A stretch of DNA of 64,000 nt from Glacieibacterium arshaanense (GCF_004681125.1 NZ_SIHO01000002.1:558001-622000); one strand, 5' to 3'. Shown: positions 24,087 through 34,976, counted from the first letter of the stretch. Numbers and translations: made by a program. Notes: generated from the sequence alone by a model not told the origin.

Positions 24087-25775
24087 GTGCGCGGGTTCTG
24101 GCTGCTGGTGCTCGGCCTTCTACTGGTCATTGGCGGCAGCTGGGCGGCGTCGCGCATCCAGTCGGCGGACGGCACGCGTGTCACCGACATCCGTTTTGCC
24201 GGCGACAATGGCACGACCTTGCGCGCGCTGCTTTATATCCCCGCCGGTGTCGATGCGGCGCACAAGGCCCCCGCCATCCTTGCGGTGCATGGCTATATCA
24301 ACACCGCTGAAACACAGAGCGCCTTCGCGATCGAATTCGCGCGCCGCGGCTATGTAGTGCTGGCAATCGACCAAGCGGGGCATGGCTATAGTAGCGGCCC
24401 GGCGTTTGCCAACGGCTTCGGCGGTCCGGCGTCGCTGCGTTACCTGCGGTCACTGCCCTATGTCGATACCGCCAACATCGGCCTTGAAGGTCATAGCATG
24501 GGCGGTTGGACGGTGCTGGCGGCGGCCTCCGCGCTGCCCGACGGCTACCGGTCTATAGTCCTCGAAGGGTCATCGACGGGCAAGCCGTTTGCTGCCGACG
24601 GCACGCCAAGCTGGCCGCGCAACGTCGCGGTGGTGTTCAGCCGTTTCGATGAATTCTCGACGATCATGTGGGGTGTCGACCGTGCACAGGATGTTGCAAC
24701 CAGCCCGAAACTGCAGGCGCTGTTCGGCACGACTTCGCCGGTCATCCCCGGCCGCATCTACGGTGACATCGCTGCCGGTACCGCGCGCCGGCTGACGACG
24801 CCGGTCGCCACGCATCCAGGCGATCACATCAGCCATGCCGCCGTCGCCGACAGCCTCGACTGGTTCGGCCGCACGTTGCAAGGCGGCGAGCCGCGCGCGC
24901 TGACCGATCACATCTGGCTGACCAAGGAACTCGCCACCGGCGTCGCACTGGCTGGCATCGTGCCGTTGCTTGTCGGCGCGTTCAGTCGGTTGCTAGCGCT
25001 GCCACCGTTTGCGCCTTTGCGCCGCACTCCCGAACCGCGCGTGCGCCGCCGTGACGCGCAATGGCGCCGGAGCTTCTGGCTGACAACGCTGGTGCCGCCG
25101 CTGACGCTACTACCGGTGTTCATCGCCGTCACTTTGTTGCTGCCGCCCAGCGCGTTGCTGCCGCAAACCGTCAGCACGCAGGTCGTATTGTGGATGCTGG
25201 TCAATGCCGCGATCACCTGGGCGCTCGACCGCCGCCAGCCGCCAGTGCCCTATGTCGCGCCCTATTGGGGCCGTTCGCTGGCCCTGGCGCTGCTGACTGT
25301 TGGGTTTGCCTATGCCTTGGTTGAGGCCATCGCTGCGTTGTTCATCGTCGATCTGCGCTTCTGGGTCGTCGCGCTCAAACCGCTCAGCGCCGCGCAGGCG
25401 CGGATGCTGCCCATCTACCTGCTGCCGATGCTGCTGTTCTTCATTGTCAGCCAGCGCGCGCTACTCGGCCGGTTGATGGTCGCGGGCGAGGGGCCGTGGC
25501 GCCAGACATTCGTCGCCGTCGGTGCGCTCGCGGGCGGCTTCGCCCTGCTACTCGGGCTCGACTATGCGCTGCTGTTTGCCACCGGACGTCTGCCCACCGG
25601 CTTCGATCCGTTGACTACCGTCATCGCCATCCAGTTCATTCCCCTGCTCGCCGCGCTCGGTGTCATCACCGTGGCATGTTGGCGGCGTACCGCGAGCGCT
25701 ATCCCCGGCGCGTTGCTGAGCGCGCTGCTTGTCGCTTGGTACGTCGTCGCTGGCACCGCGACGCAATTTGGCTGA
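24087..25775 (+). CDS. Alpha/beta hydrolase fused to a multi-pass membrane domain
   Basis: A 562-residue protein from a GTG start. An N-terminal anchor helix (residues 4-18) is followed by an extracytoplasmic-looking alpha/beta hydrolase: HGYINTAE oxyanion region, DQAGHGYSSG, nucleophile S137 in GHSMGG, and a late His in HPGDHISH. Residues from about 290 on hold roughly seven hydrophobic helices. The open frame extends back into the M20 gene, but the anchor helix fixes the start. It looks like a membrane-bound esterase or acyltransferase; I do not recognise a named family for this fusion. Confidence 0.8.
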   Translation: MRGFWLLVLGLLLVIGGSWAASRIQSADGTRVTDIRFAGDNGTTLRALLYIPAGVDAAHKAPAILAVHGYINTAETQSAFAIEFARRGYVVLAIDQAGHGYSSGPAFANGFGGPASLRYLRSLPYVDTANIGLEGHSMGGWTVLAAASALPDGYRSIVLEGSSTGKPFAADGTPSWPRNVAVVFSRFDEFSTIMWGVDRAQDVATSPKLQALFGTTSPVIPGRIYGDIAAGTARRLTTPVATHPGDHISHAAVADSLDWFGRTLQGGEPRALTDHIWLTKELATGVALAGIVPLLVGAFSRLLALPPFAPLRRTPEPRVRRRDAQWRRSFWLTTLVPPLTLLPVFIAVTLLLPPSALLPQTVSTQVVLWMLVNAAITWALDRRQPPVPYVAPYWGRSLALALLTVGFAYALVEAIAALFIVDLRFWVVALKPLSAAQARMLPIYLLPMLLFFIVSQRALLGRLMVAGEGPWRQTFVAVGALAGGFALLLGLDYALLFATGRLPTGFDPLTTVIAIQFIPLLAALGVITVACWRRTASAIPGALLSALLVAWYVVAGTATQFG

Positions 25776-25788
25776 AAGGAACCTGCGT

Positions 25789-26208
25789 GTGACCGTTACC
25801 ATCTACCACAACCCGGCTTGCGGGACCTCGCGCAACACATTAGCGATGATCCGCGCGGCGGGCATCGAACCACAGGTCATCGAGTATCTGAAAACACCGC
25901 CGTCACGCGACACGCTGAAGGCGCTGGTCGCGGCAAGCGGCGGCAGTGTCCGCGCACTGATCCGCGAAAAGGCGCCGCCCTATGCCGAGCGCGGCCTCGC
26001 CGATCCGGCGCTCTCCGACGACGCACTGCTCGACGCCATGCTGGCCGAACCGATCCTGATCAACCGGCCCATTGTGGTGACGCCCAAGGGCACCGCCTTA
26101 TGCCGGCCGTCGGAACTGGTGTTCGGCCTGCTCGACGCCCCGCTGGCGACCGACTTCACCAAGGAAGACGGCGAAGTCGTACCCGCGCGCAAGTCCGACA
26201 ATGCCTGA
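25789..26208 (+). CDS. arsC: Glutaredoxin-dependent arsenate reductase
   Basis: A 139-residue ArsC of the E. coli type that reduces arsenate to arsenite. The catalytic cysteine is C11 in NPACGTSRNT, and the arginine and proline-rich RPIVVTPKGTALCRPSE segment of the family is present. The GTG start follows an AAAGGA ribosome site 13 bases after the previous gene. It overlaps the aquaporin gene by 8 bases, which supports a joint role in arsenic handling. Confidence 0.93.
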   Translation: MTVTIYHNPACGTSRNTLAMIRAAGIEPQVIEYLKTPPSRDTLKALVAASGGSVRALIREKAPPYAERGLADPALSDDALLDAMLAEPILINRPIVVTPKGTALCRPSELVFGLLDAPLATDFTKEDGEVVPARKSDNA

Positions 26209-26869
26209 ATCGTTGGCGCGCCGACTGGTGGCCGAAGCACTCGGATCGGCATTGCTGTTCGCTACCGTCGTGGGCTCGGGCATCATGGCGTTGCAGCTCG
26301 CGGGCGGCAATGTCGCGGTGGCTTTGCTCGCCAACACGCTCGCCACCGGCGCGATGCTGTTTGTGCTGATCACGGTCTTCGGGCCGGTTTCCGGGGCCCA
26401 CTTCAATCCAGCGGTGTCGCTGGTCATGGCATTGCGTGGTGATCTCGGGCGCGCCGACGCGTTGGCCTACGCGCTGGTCCAGCTCGGCGGCGGCATCATC
26501 GGCGTCTGCGTAGCGCATGCGATGTTTGAAGCGCCGATCTGGCAGCTTTCGAGCCACGTCCGCACCGGCGGCGGCCAATGGCTCGCCGAAGGCGTCGCAA
26601 CTTTTGGCCTGGTGCTGACGATCCTCGGCACGGTGCGCCACCGGTCGGCATGGGTGCCCGCGACGGTGGCGCTGTATATCAGCGCAGCTTATTGGTTCAC
26701 TGCTTCGACCAGCTTCGCCAATCCGGCAATTACTGTAGCGCGCTCACTCAGCGACAGTTTCGCCGGTATCCGGCCAGTCGATGTGCCGGGGTTCGTTGCG
26801 GCGCAATTTGCCGGCGCGCTGCTTGCTGCGGTTGTGGCGCGCAAGCTGTTCGACGTGCCTCACCGCTGA
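26201..26869 (+). CDS. Aquaporin-family channel, probable arsenite exit channel (AqpS-like)
   Basis: A 222-residue MIP-family channel with six membrane segments and two NPA half-helices: GAHFNPAVS and SFANPAIT. Overlap with arsC mirrors the rhizobial arsenic operons in which AqpS lets arsenite leave the cell passively. Function by context is inference; an AqpZ-like water channel would look similar. No ArsR or ArsB gene is adjacent. Confidence 0.88.
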   Translation: MPESLARRLVAEALGSALLFATVVGSGIMALQLAGGNVAVALLANTLATGAMLFVLITVFGPVSGAHFNPAVSLVMALRGDLGRADALAYALVQLGGGIIGVCVAHAMFEAPIWQLSSHVRTGGGQWLAEGVATFGLVLTILGTVRHRSAWVPATVALYISAAYWFTASTSFANPAITVARSLSDSFAGIRPVDVPGFVAAQFAGALLAAVVARKLFDVPHR

Positions 26870-26880
26870 CGCAGGGTCGG

Positions 26881-26910
26881 CCCGCGTCTGCGGTGGTTAG
26901 CAGACGCGGG
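26881..26910. terminator. Bidirectional terminator between aquaporin and ftsZ
   Basis: A perfect 11-base stem (CCCGCGTCTGC / GCAGACGCGGG) with an 8-base loop lies in the 66-base gap between the two convergent genes. There is no long T run on either side, so it may work by stem stability. Confidence 0.6.
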
Positions 26911-26935
26911 TCGAGACGTTTCAAAGTCCGATGGC

Positions 26936-28372
26936 CTAGTCGTTAATCTGGCGCTTGAAGAAGCGCGGGATCTCCATGTCGGCACCGGCATCGGTCGAGA
27001 CTTCGGGCTCGGGCGCCAGCGTTGCTGGACGCGCCGGCTTGGTCGAGCGGCTGAGGTTGAGCATCTTCTGGAACAGCGAAGGCGCCGGTTCGGCCTCGGC
27101 TTCGTCTTCGAGCACCATCGGCTCGGGCTCGACCGGTGCCGTGACGGCAGCGATTGGCTGGTCGCCGGGGGTGAAGCGGAAGCTGGCAACCGGTGCTTCC
27201 TCGACGGGCTCAAGATCGAGCTCGGCGACTTCGGGGGCTTCGAGGACCAGCGGCGCCTCCTCGATTTCGACAGACTCGACAACCGCCGCGACCACCGGTT
27301 CGGCAACCGCAGGTGTCGCCGGCCGTGCCGCTGATGTGGTCGGGAAGGCGGTACGGACGCCCCCCCATTCGGACGATTTGGTCGGGACGGCCACCGACGG
27401 CGTGCGGGCGACGGCGTCGATGCCGGTGGCGACCACCGACACGCGCATCACGCCGTCGAGGTCGGGGTTGAACGCCGAGCCGACGATGATGTTGGCTTCG
27501 GGATCGACCATTTCGCGGATATAGGTCGCGGCTTCATCGACTTCCATCAGGCGGAGGTCATCGCCGCCGGTGATGTTGATGATGACGCCCTTGGCGCCGC
27601 GCATGCTGACTTCGTCGAGCAGCGGGTTGGCGATGGCCTTCTCTGCGGCTTCGATGGCGCGGTTGTCGCCCGAAGCCTCGCCGGTCCCCATCATCGCCTT
27701 GCCCATTTCGGACATGACGGTGCGGATATCGGCAAAGTCCAGGTTGATCAGGCCGGGCATGATCATCAGGTCGGTGATGCCGCGCACGCCCTGGTGCAGG
27801 ACCTGGTCGGCCATCGCAAACGCTTCCTTGAAGGTCGTGTTGGCGTTGGCGATCAGGAACAGGTTCTGGTTGGGGATGATGATCAGTGTGTCGACGTGCT
27901 TCTGCAGTTCGGCGATGCCTTCTTCGGCCGAACGCATCCGGCGGATGCCTTCGAACGCGAACGGCTTGGTGACGACACCGACGGTCAGGATGCCTTTTTC
28001 GCGCGCCGCGCGGGCGACGACGGGGGCCGCACCGGTGCCGGTGCCGCCGCCCATGCCGGCGGTGATGAACACCATGTGCGCGCCTTCGAGGCTGGCATCA
28101 AGCTGGTCGATGGTTTCCTCGGCGGCAGCACGGCCGATTTCGGGGCGCGAGCCGGCGCCCAGGCCCTGGGTGATCTTCAGGCCGAGCTGGATGCGGGTTT
28201 CGGCCTGGCTGGCGGCGAGCGCCTGTGCATCGGTGTTCGCCACGACGAAATCGACGCCCTGCAGATTGGCGTTGATCATGTTGGTGACTGCGTTGCCGCC
28301 CGCGCCGCCGACACCGATAACGGTAATCCGGGGCTTGAGCTCGGTCAGTTCGGGTCGTTTCAGTTCAAGCAT
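26936..28372 (-). CDS. ftsZ: Cell division protein FtsZ
   Basis: The tubulin-like GTPase forms the division ring. The 478-residue protein has [13 protein letters not shown], the tubulin signature GGGTGTG (108-114) and the T7 region NLDFADI. A long Pro/Ala/Glu-rich linker (about residues 330-460) leads to the conserved C-terminal peptide IPRFFKRQ, which binds FtsA. The long linker is common in alphaproteobacteria. The start has a GAGGGAG ribosome site, and unlike the rest of the cluster the gene is separated from its upstream neighbour, by 75 bases. That leaves room for its own promoter. Confidence 0.98.
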   Translation of the reverse strand: MLELKRPELTELKPRITVIGVGGAGGNAVTNMINANLQGVDFVVANTDAQALAASQAETRIQLGLKITQGLGAGSRPEIGRAAAEETIDQLDASLEGAHMVFITAGMGGGTGTGAAPVVARAAREKGILTVGVVTKPFAFEGIRRMRSAEEGIAELQKHVDTLIIIPNQNLFLIANANTTFKEAFAMADQVLHQGVRGITDLMIMPGLINLDFADIRTVMSEMGKAMMGTGEASGDNRAIEAAEKAIANPLLDEVSMRGAKGVIINITGGDDLRLMEVDEAATYIREMVDPEANIIVGSAFNPDLDGVMRVSVVATGIDAVARTPSVAVPTKSSEWGGVRTAFPTTSAARPATPAVAEPVVAAVVESVEIEEAPLVLEAPEVAELDLEPVEEAPVASFRFTPGDQPIAAVTAPVEPEPMVLEDEAEAEPAPSLFQKMLNLSRSTKPARPATLAPEPEVSTDAGADMEIPRFFKRQIND

Positions 28373-28447
28373 TTCAGGTCTCCCTCTATCCCTGTTTGGC
28401 GCCCGGATTGGGCCTTGTTGCGGTAAAGTTCGTTTCTTGGTCTTGGA

Positions 28448-29731
28448 TCAGATTGATGACTTCAGGCGATCGAACATGTTGAGCCAGCGCCCGCCGCCGC
28501 TGCGGGGGTTGGATGGTGCAGGTGTCGGTCCCTTGTTCCACAGGTCGGGGACGTCTTCGGCGGCAAACAGTGCGAGCCCGGCGAGCGTTGCGAAGGCGCA
28601 GCTCGATTGGGCGTCGGGCAATCCGGTGAGGCCACGCGGGCGGGCAATGCGGACGTTGCGGCCCAGCACGCCCTGGGCGAAATCGGCGATGGCCTTGAGT
28701 TCCGCGCCACCGCCGGTCAGCACGACCTGACGCGCCTGCGGGCCGGTGAAGCCCATGGCGATCAGGCTTTTGGCCACTTCGCCGAACAGCATGTCGAGGC
28801 GGTGGCGAATGACGCCGACAATCTGCGCCTTTGGGACGCGCTGGCCCTCGGCACCTTCGTCATCGCTGACCGGCGGGATCTCGATGACTTCGTGATTATC
28901 CTTTTGCACGGTGATGGCAGCACCATGCAGGGTCTTCAGCCGCTCGGCATGGCTGCGCTTGGTGGCAAAGGCGCTGGCGATGTCGTTGGTGATATCGCCG
29001 GCACCCATGGCGATCGACGCGAGGCCGACAAGCTGCCCGCCAGCGTGCACCGCGACATTGGTGACACCTGCGCCAATTTCGACCAGCGCGACCCCAAGCT
29101 CGCGTTCTTCTCGCGCCAGACAGGCGAGGCTCGAAGCGACTGGCGCGGCGACGATAGTGTGAACGCCGAGGTGGGCAGTGCGCACGACAAGGTCGAGATT
29201 GCGGATCGGCGGCGTCTCGGCGGTGACGACATGAATGTCGACGCCTAGACGGTCGGCATGGAAGCCAAACGGATTGGCGACGCCTGTCAGCCCGTCGATC
29301 GTGTAAAGCGCCGGTTGCGCATGCAGCACGGCGCGGGTGCCGGGGTCGATGCGGGCGCGCCCGGCGGCGAGCAACGTGTCGATGTCGATCTTGGTGATGG
29401 CATGGCCGGAAATGTCGATTTCAACGGTGACGACCTCGCTGTCGAGCCCGCCTGCAGAAATGTTGACATACACAGCATCGGCCGTGACGCCGGCGCTGCG
29501 TTCGGCCTGGTCCATCGCCGCGCGGATCGCACTTTCGGTCTTTTCCATGTCGGCGACCAGCCCGCGCCGGACACCCTGACAGGCGCGCTGGCCGGTGCCG
29601 ATGACACGCGGTTCATTACCTTCGCTGCCGATCATCGCGATCAACGCAGCGACCTTCGACGTGCCGACATCGAGCACGGCAATGGTGCGTTCGCTGCGGC
29701 CGACGCCGCGGCTTACCTTGGCGGCGCTCAT
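28448..29731 (-). CDS. ftsA: Cell division protein FtsA
   Basis: Actin-like ATPase that tethers FtsZ to the membrane. The 427-residue protein starts with the actin phosphate-1 motif VLDVGTSKVAALI, has VEIGAGVTNVAVH and VVLTGGGAEL, and ends in an amphipathic, basic tail (GRWLNMFDRLKSSI) that should insert in the membrane. Its ATG overlaps the ftsQ stop by 4 bases. Confidence 0.97.
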   Translation of the reverse strand: MSAAKVSRGVGRSERTIAVLDVGTSKVAALIAMIGSEGNEPRVIGTGQRACQGVRRGLVADMEKTESAIRAAMDQAERSAGVTADAVYVNISAGGLDSEVVTVEIDISGHAITKIDIDTLLAAGRARIDPGTRAVLHAQPALYTIDGLTGVANPFGFHADRLGVDIHVVTAETPPIRNLDLVVRTAHLGVHTIVAAPVASSLACLAREERELGVALVEIGAGVTNVAVHAGGQLVGLASIAMGAGDITNDIASAFATKRSHAERLKTLHGAAITVQKDNHEVIEIPPVSDDEGAEGQRVPKAQIVGVIRHRLDMLFGEVAKSLIAMGFTGPQARQVVLTGGGAELKAIADFAQGVLGRNVRIARPRGLTGLPDAQSSCAFATLAGLALFAAEDVPDLWNKGPTPAPSNPRSGGGRWLNMFDRLKSSI

Positions 29732-30606
29732 ATCGACATCTCGCGCGGCGTAGGGTTGGTACTGCCGGCGTCGCTGCGCACCCGCACTGTCATCTTGCCG
29801 GGCAAGCGCATGTCGAAGCGCGCAAAGCCGCGGTCGAGCAGCTGGTTGCTGCGGTTGAGCTTGGCGAAGCTGGCGAGCGCCTTGGCGGCCGCTGCACGGC
29901 CTTCGGGCAGCGCCAGCGTCTCGCCCGACTTGAAACGCACATCCCAGCGACGTGTGCCGACGAACGTCGCGGCATCGACCTTGTCAGCGATATCGGGCTG
30001 GGTCGCGAGCAGCATCAGCAAGTCATGCGCCTGAATGTTGGCACCCGGTCCGACGACAAGCGGCAGCTTGGCATATTCCAGAAGATTCTCGTTAGTCAGC
30101 TTTCTGCCACTCTTGTCGATGACCGTAAGCTGATGCTGGTATTGCCAAAGCGCCATCGGCGCGCGCTCGACGATCGTAACGCGCAGCGTATCGGGCAGTC
30201 GTCGCGAAACGCTGGCGTCGGCAACCCAAGGCAGTGCGAGCAGTCTGGCGCGTGTTGCATCAAGATCGACGAGCAGCATCGAGTTGGTCGGACCATCGAG
30301 CGTGGCACCATAGATTTTCAACTTGGGTGCCTTTTGAACGCCCGCAACCTCGACATGCTTGACTTCGAAGCCGGCGCGGCCTGCGGCCTGCGCGGTCGCC
30401 ATCCACCATTGCTGCGGCAGTCCGAGCAGGGTGATGACCACCACGCCCGCCGCCAGCGCCAACAAGATGAACGCCGTAATGGCGTTGCGGCGCAATACGG
30501 CCGCCGAAATTGGCACTGCGATGCGCCGCAGTGATGGTTGTGGCGCCGGGCGCCGCGCGGCAGGGCGCTTGCGGACTTCGCCGCGCTTGAGGGCGACGCT
30601 GCTCAT
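29728..30606 (-). CDS. ftsQ: Cell division protein FtsQ
   Basis: A bitopic divisome protein linking early and late division proteins. The 292-residue sequence has a basic cytoplasmic start, one membrane helix (about residues 43-65), a POTRA-like part (GFEVKHVEVAGVQ) and a beta domain with LPWVADASVSRRLPDTLRVTIVE split over the family block. It overlaps ddl and ftsA by 4 bases each. Confidence 0.95.
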   Translation of the reverse strand: MSSVALKRGEVRKRPAARRPAPQPSLRRIAVPISAAVLRRNAITAFILLALAAGVVVITLLGLPQQWWMATAQAAGRAGFEVKHVEVAGVQKAPKLKIYGATLDGPTNSMLLVDLDATRARLLALPWVADASVSRRLPDTLRVTIVERAPMALWQYQHQLTVIDKSGRKLTNENLLEYAKLPLVVGPGANIQAHDLLMLLATQPDIADKVDAATFVGTRRWDVRFKSGETLALPEGRAAAAKALASFAKLNRSNQLLDRGFARFDMRLPGKMTVRVRSDAGSTNPTPREMSI

Positions 30607-31526
30607 GCCAGCGCACTCGCGACAATACGCGCTACCAGCGCGTCGTAATCGATACCGCGATACTTGGCCTGCTCGGGCACCAGGCTGAGCGGAGTCATGC
30701 CCGGCTGGGTATTGACCTCAAGCAGGTAAAGTCCGGCCAGGCCCTGCGCGGGATCGTAGCGGAAATCCGAGCGCGTCGCGCCGCAGCAACCCAGCGCGAT
30801 GTGCGCATCGACCGCCATTTTCATCGCCGCCTGCGTGACGTCGGCGGGCAATTCAGCGGGGCATTGGTGAACGGTCAGTCCGTCGGTGTATTTGGCGTCA
30901 TAGTCATAAAAGCCCTGCGTCGGCATCAGTTCGGTAACCGCCAACGCCTCGCCGTCGAGCACCGCAACGGTCAGTTCCTTGCCAGCGATGAACGGCTCGG
31001 CGAGCAGTTCGTCGAACTGCTGCCACGGGCCTTCGGCAGAGTGTGCGATCGGATTGCCATAGTTCGATGCGTCGGTAACGATGGCAACGCCGACCGACGA
31101 GCCCTCGTTGACGGGCTTCAGTACATAGGGGCGCGGCAGCGGGTCGCCGTCGTGCAGCGATGCCGACTTGACGACATGGCCACCGGGCATGCGGATGCCA
31201 CGCGGCGCGAGGATCGCCTTGGTGAGCTGCTTGTCGATGGCAATCGCCGAGGCGGTCAGCCCCGAATGCGTGTATCTGAGGCCCATCAGGTCGAGCATGC
31301 CCTGCACCGTGCCGTCTTCGCCGGGCGTGCCGTGCAGCGCGTTGAACACCACATCGGGTGCAATCTCGCGCAGCCGCAACGCGACATCGCGGTCCATGTC
31401 GATTTCGGTGACCTTGTGGCCGATGCGGCGCAATGCTGCAGCGATCCCCGCACCCGACGTCAGCGAGACCTGGCGCTCGTTCGACCACCCGCCCATCAGC
31501 ACGGCCACATGAAGCCGTGCCGTCAT
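30603..31526 (-). CDS. ddl: D-alanine--D-alanine ligase
   Basis: Makes the D-Ala-D-Ala end of the peptidoglycan stem. The 307-residue ATP-grasp enzyme has VLMGGWSNERQVSL, HGTPGEDGTVQG, PVNEGSSVGVAI and LEVNTQPGMTPLSLVPEQA. The ATG at 31526 overlaps the murB stop (ATGA) and begins exactly at the family start; the frame is open 10 codons further, but that is inside murB. Confidence 0.97.
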   Translation of the reverse strand: MTARLHVAVLMGGWSNERQVSLTSGAGIAAALRRIGHKVTEIDMDRDVALRLREIAPDVVFNALHGTPGEDGTVQGMLDLMGLRYTHSGLTASAIAIDKQLTKAILAPRGIRMPGGHVVKSASLHDGDPLPRPYVLKPVNEGSSVGVAIVTDASNYGNPIAHSAEGPWQQFDELLAEPFIAGKELTVAVLDGEALAVTELMPTQGFYDYDAKYTDGLTVHQCPAELPADVTQAAMKMAVDAHIALGCCGATRSDFRYDPAQGLAGLYLLEVNTQPGMTPLSLVPEQAKYRGIDYDALVARIVASALA

Positions 31527-32434
31527 TGCTTCACACCCACGCGCTGGATTTCCCATTCGAGTTCAATGCCCGACTGCGCCTTGACGCGCGTCCGGACTTC
31601 CTCGCCCAGCGCTTCGATGTCGGCACTACTCGCCTTGCCGGTGTTAAGCAGGAAGTTCGTGTGCTTTTCGCTGACTTGCGCGCCGCCGATCTTCAGCCCG
31701 CGGCAGCCGGCCGCATCGACGAGCTGCCAGGCTTTCTCGCCCGGCGGATTCTTGAACGTCGAGCCGCCGGTGCGCGAGCGCAGCGGCTGTGAGGCTTCGC
31801 GCTCGGCAGCAATGCGATCCATTTCGGCGGTGACCGCGGCCTTGTCGCCGGGGACACCACGAAACCGCGCGCTGACCACGACGGCGCCGTCTTCAAGCCC
31901 CGAATGGCGATACGAAAAGCCCAAGGCAGCGGCAGCCAAAGTTTCGACGCGGCCATCCCGGTGGACGACGGTCGCGTCGATCAGGCAGTCGGCGACTTCG
32001 CGGCCATAGGCACCGGCGTTCATCCGCACCGCGCCGCCGACCGTGCCGGGGATGCCGCGCAAGAATTCCAGGCCCGCGAGCGATGCGTCGCGCGCCGCGC
32101 TGGCGACGGTGATGCCCATGGCTGCCGCACCCGCCGTCACGACATCGCTTTCCACGCTGACCGATGCAAAACGCTTCGGCAAGCGAACGACAACGCCGGG
32201 GACGCCGCCATCGCGGACGATGAGGTTCGACCCGACGCCGACGGGCAGCACCGGCACATCGGCGGGCAGTGCTGTCAGGAAGGTCGACAGGTCATCGACA
32301 TCGGCAGGACGCACCAGCCACTCGGCCTCGCCGCCGGTGCGGAACCAGATGAAGTCGGCAAGGCTGGCATGCGCGGCAACACTACCACGCAGCGGCGGCA
32401 GGGCGGGATGGGCAAGGCGCGGCGCGGCGTTCAT
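31523..32434 (-). CDS. murB: UDP-N-acetylenolpyruvoylglucosamine reductase
   Basis: FAD enzyme that reduces UDP-GlcNAc-enolpyruvate to UDP-MurNAc. The 303-residue type I protein shows [26 protein letters not shown] (FAD binding), the catalytic [15 protein letters not shown] block with Tyr, and [13 protein letters not shown] with the Ser and Glu region. It overlaps murC and ddl by 4 bases each. Confidence 0.97.
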   Translation of the reverse strand: MNAAPRLAHPALPPLRGSVAAHASLADFIWFRTGGEAEWLVRPADVDDLSTFLTALPADVPVLPVGVGSNLIVRDGGVPGVVVRLPKRFASVSVESDVVTAGAAAMGITVASAARDASLAGLEFLRGIPGTVGGAVRMNAGAYGREVADCLIDATVVHRDGRVETLAAAALGFSYRHSGLEDGAVVVSARFRGVPGDKAAVTAEMDRIAAEREASQPLRSRTGGSTFKNPPGEKAWQLVDAAGCRGLKIGGAQVSEKHTNFLLNTGKASSADIEALGEEVRTRVKAQSGIELEWEIQRVGVKQ

Positions 32435-33882
32435 CCGCCACCCCGCGCGGTGTTGATGGCACTGGCCAGGCCGGCGGCCCATTTGGTGATGTCACCGGCA
32501 CCCAGGCAGATGATCATGTCATCGGGGGCAATCATCGCCGCAAGGCGCACGGCAAGGTCATCGGCGCCGGTCACGGTGCCGACCGAGCGATGGCCGGCGC
32601 GCTTCAGTCCGGTCGCCAGTGCATCGCTGTCGACGCCGGGGATCGGCGCTTCGCCCGCCGTGTAGACCGGCGCGACCAGCACCGCATCGGCATCGTTGAA
32701 CGCCGTCTGGAACTCGGCCATCAGCGACTGCAGCCGCGTGAAGCGGTGCGGCTGGACCACCGCAATGACGCGGCCCTGTGCGCCTTCCCGCGCGGCGGCC
32801 AGCACAGCCTTGATCTCGACGGGGTGATGCCCATAGTCATCGATGATCGTCGCAGTGCCGCCTTCGACGATGACTTCGCCGACCTTGGTGAAGCGTCGCT
32901 TGACGCCGCCGAAGCGTGCGAAGCCGGTGATGATGTCGGCATCGGCAATGCCGAGCTCGACCGCGACGGCGACCGCCGACAGCGCATTCTGGACATTGTG
33001 GCGGCCGGGCATCGGCAGCATCAGATCGTCGATACGGCGCGTGCTGCCGTCGCGGTTGCGGATGACGGCCGCGAAGCGGTTGCCGCCCGGCACTGGCGTC
33101 ACGGCCTCGCCGCGGACATCGGCCTGCGCGCTGAAACCATAGGTCACGATGCGGCGGTCCTGCACGCGCGGCAGGATAGCCTGGACTTCGGGATGGTCGA
33201 TGCACAGGACGGCGGCGCCATAGAACGGCACATGCTCGACGAACTGGACGAAGGCGTCCTTGACCTTGTCGAAGCTGCCGTAGTGATCAAGGTGTTCGGG
33301 ATCGATGTTGGTGACGACGCCGATCGTGCCGCCGAGCCGCAAGAAGCTGCCGTCGCTTTCATCGGCTTCAACAACCATCCACTCACCGGCGCCAAGCCGG
33401 GCGTTCGAGCCGTAGCTGTTGATGATGCCGCCGTTGATGACCGTCGGGTCAAAGCCTGCGGCATCGAGCAGCGCTGCCACCATCGACGTCGTGGTGGTCT
33501 TGCCGTGCGTTCCGGCGACGGCGACGCAGGACTTCAGTCGCATCAGCTCTGCAAGCATTTCGGCGCGTCGCACAACGGGGATGCGGCGTTCGAGCGCGCG
33601 CTCGACTTCGGGATTGTCGCGGCGGATCGCGGTTGAAGTCACGACAACGGCTGCGTCGCCGAGGTTTTCGGCCTTGTGGCCAATGGTGACATTGATGCCG
33701 CGGTCGCGCAGGCCCTGCACGACATAACCTTCGGCGACGTCCGAGCCCTGCACCTTGAAGCCGAGGTTGTGCATGACTTCGGCGATGCCCGACATGCCGA
33801 TGCCGCCGATGCCGATAAAGTGGATCGTGCCGAGCTGGCGGCCGAACGCCGGCGAGACGAGCGGAGTGGGACGGGTACTCAT
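32431..33882 (-). CDS. murC: UDP-N-acetylmuramate--L-alanine ligase
   Basis: Adds the first amino acid to UDP-MurNAc. The 483-residue Mur ligase has the N-terminal [15 protein letters not shown] loop, ATP loop [11 protein letters not shown], the central [15 protein letters not shown] and the [10 protein letters not shown] motif. The start is an ATG overlapping the murG stop. Confidence 0.97.
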   Translation of the reverse strand: MSTRPTPLVSPAFGRQLGTIHFIGIGGIGMSGIAEVMHNLGFKVQGSDVAEGYVVQGLRDRGINVTIGHKAENLGDAAVVVTSTAIRRDNPEVERALERRIPVVRRAEMLAELMRLKSCVAVAGTHGKTTTTSMVAALLDAAGFDPTVINGGIINSYGSNARLGAGEWMVVEADESDGSFLRLGGTIGVVTNIDPEHLDHYGSFDKVKDAFVQFVEHVPFYGAAVLCIDHPEVQAILPRVQDRRIVTYGFSAQADVRGEAVTPVPGGNRFAAVIRNRDGSTRRIDDLMLPMPGRHNVQNALSAVAVAVELGIADADIITGFARFGGVKRRFTKVGEVIVEGGTATIIDDYGHHPVEIKAVLAAAREGAQGRVIAVVQPHRFTRLQSLMAEFQTAFNDADAVLVAPVYTAGEAPIPGVDSDALATGLKRAGHRSVGTVTGADDLAVRLAAMIAPDDMIICLGAGDITKWAAGLASAINTARGGG

Positions 33883-34976
33883 GCGGCCTCCGCAACGGCA
33901 ATAACAAGGTCGGCCAGCGCCGACGCGGCATCAGGACGGCCGGCCAGTCGTGCGCCGGCCGCAGCGCGCGCCAGTGCCACGGGATCGCCCAGCCAGGTGA
34001 CGAGTGCAGCGCTGACCGCAGCAGGCGTGAACGCCGGTTGTGCAATGACCTGCGCGCCACCCAGGTCGGCAATGGCGCGGGCGTTGTCGGTCTGGTGGTC
34101 GTCGGTGGCAATCGGCAGCGGCACGAGGATAGACGGGCGCCCGGCGACAGCGAGTTCGGCAACCGTCGACGCTCCGGCGCGCGCCACGACGACATGGCTG
34201 GCGGCGATTTCGGCGGGCAGGTCGACGAAATAGGCGGCGACCGTTGGTTCAATGCCAGCGGCGCGGTAGGCGGCGGTGACGGCGGCGGCATCCTCGTCGC
34301 GGGCCTGATGCACGACATCTAGCCGCGCGCGCAACGCGTCGGGCAGTGCGGCAACCGCTGCGGGGACGACCTGCGACAGGATGCTGGCGCCCTGGCTGCC
34401 GCCGGTGACAAGCAACCGCAGCCGCGGCGCATCGGCAAGGAACGGCACGGCGCGTGCGGCGATGACTTCGGGGCGCACCGGATTGCCCGTCAACACCGTC
34501 TTGCCCGCCCAGCCGGCAGCGAGGCGGCGGACCTTGGCATAGCTGGTGGCAATGCGGTCGACGCGCGGCGCGAGGAAGCGGTTGACGCGGCCGAGCACGG
34601 CGTTCTGTTCATGGATGACGGTGGGCAGCTTCATCGACAGTGCCGCCAGCAGGCCGGGCAGCGCCGGATAGCCGCCGAAGCCGACGACAGCGCGCGGGCG
34701 GATGTCGGCGAACAGCCGGCGCGCCGTGCCGCGGCCGCGCCAGATGCTCGCGGCGACCTTGGGCAACGCCAGCATGCCGCTGCGACCGGTACTTGCGGCA
34801 TCGACGACCGTACGCGGGAAACCTTCAAAGAGTCCGGGAAAGCGCAGGCCGCGCGCGTCGGTGACGAGGTGGACCGCATGCCCGCGCGCGCGCAGCTCAG
34901 TTGCCAGCACATGCGCGGGCACCATGTGACCGCCGGTGCCACCGGCGGCGAGTACGAAGGGGCGGCCAGCGGTCAC
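33879..34976 (-). CDS. murG: UDP-GlcNAc:lipid I GlcNAc transferase MurG
   Basis: Makes lipid II at the inner face of the membrane. The 365-residue GT28 protein has the glycine-rich [55 protein letters not shown] and the donor-binding [21 protein letters not shown] regions. ATGA overlaps at both ends. Confidence 0.97.
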   Translation of the reverse strand: MTAGRPFVLAAGGTGGHMVPAHVLATELRARGHAVHLVTDARGLRFPGLFEGFPRTVVDAASTGRSGMLALPKVAASIWRGRGTARRLFADIRPRAVVGFGGYPALPGLLAALSMKLPTVIHEQNAVLGRVNRFLAPRVDRIATSYAKVRRLAAGWAGKTVLTGNPVRPEVIAARAVPFLADAPRLRLLVTGGSQGASILSQVVPAAVAALPDALRARLDVVHQARDEDAAAVTAAYRAAGIEPTVAAYFVDLPAEIAASHVVVARAGASTVAELAVAGRPSILVPLPIATDDHQTDNARAIADLGGAQVIAQPAFTPAAVSAALVTWLGDPVALARAAAGARLAGRPDAASALADLVIAVAEAA

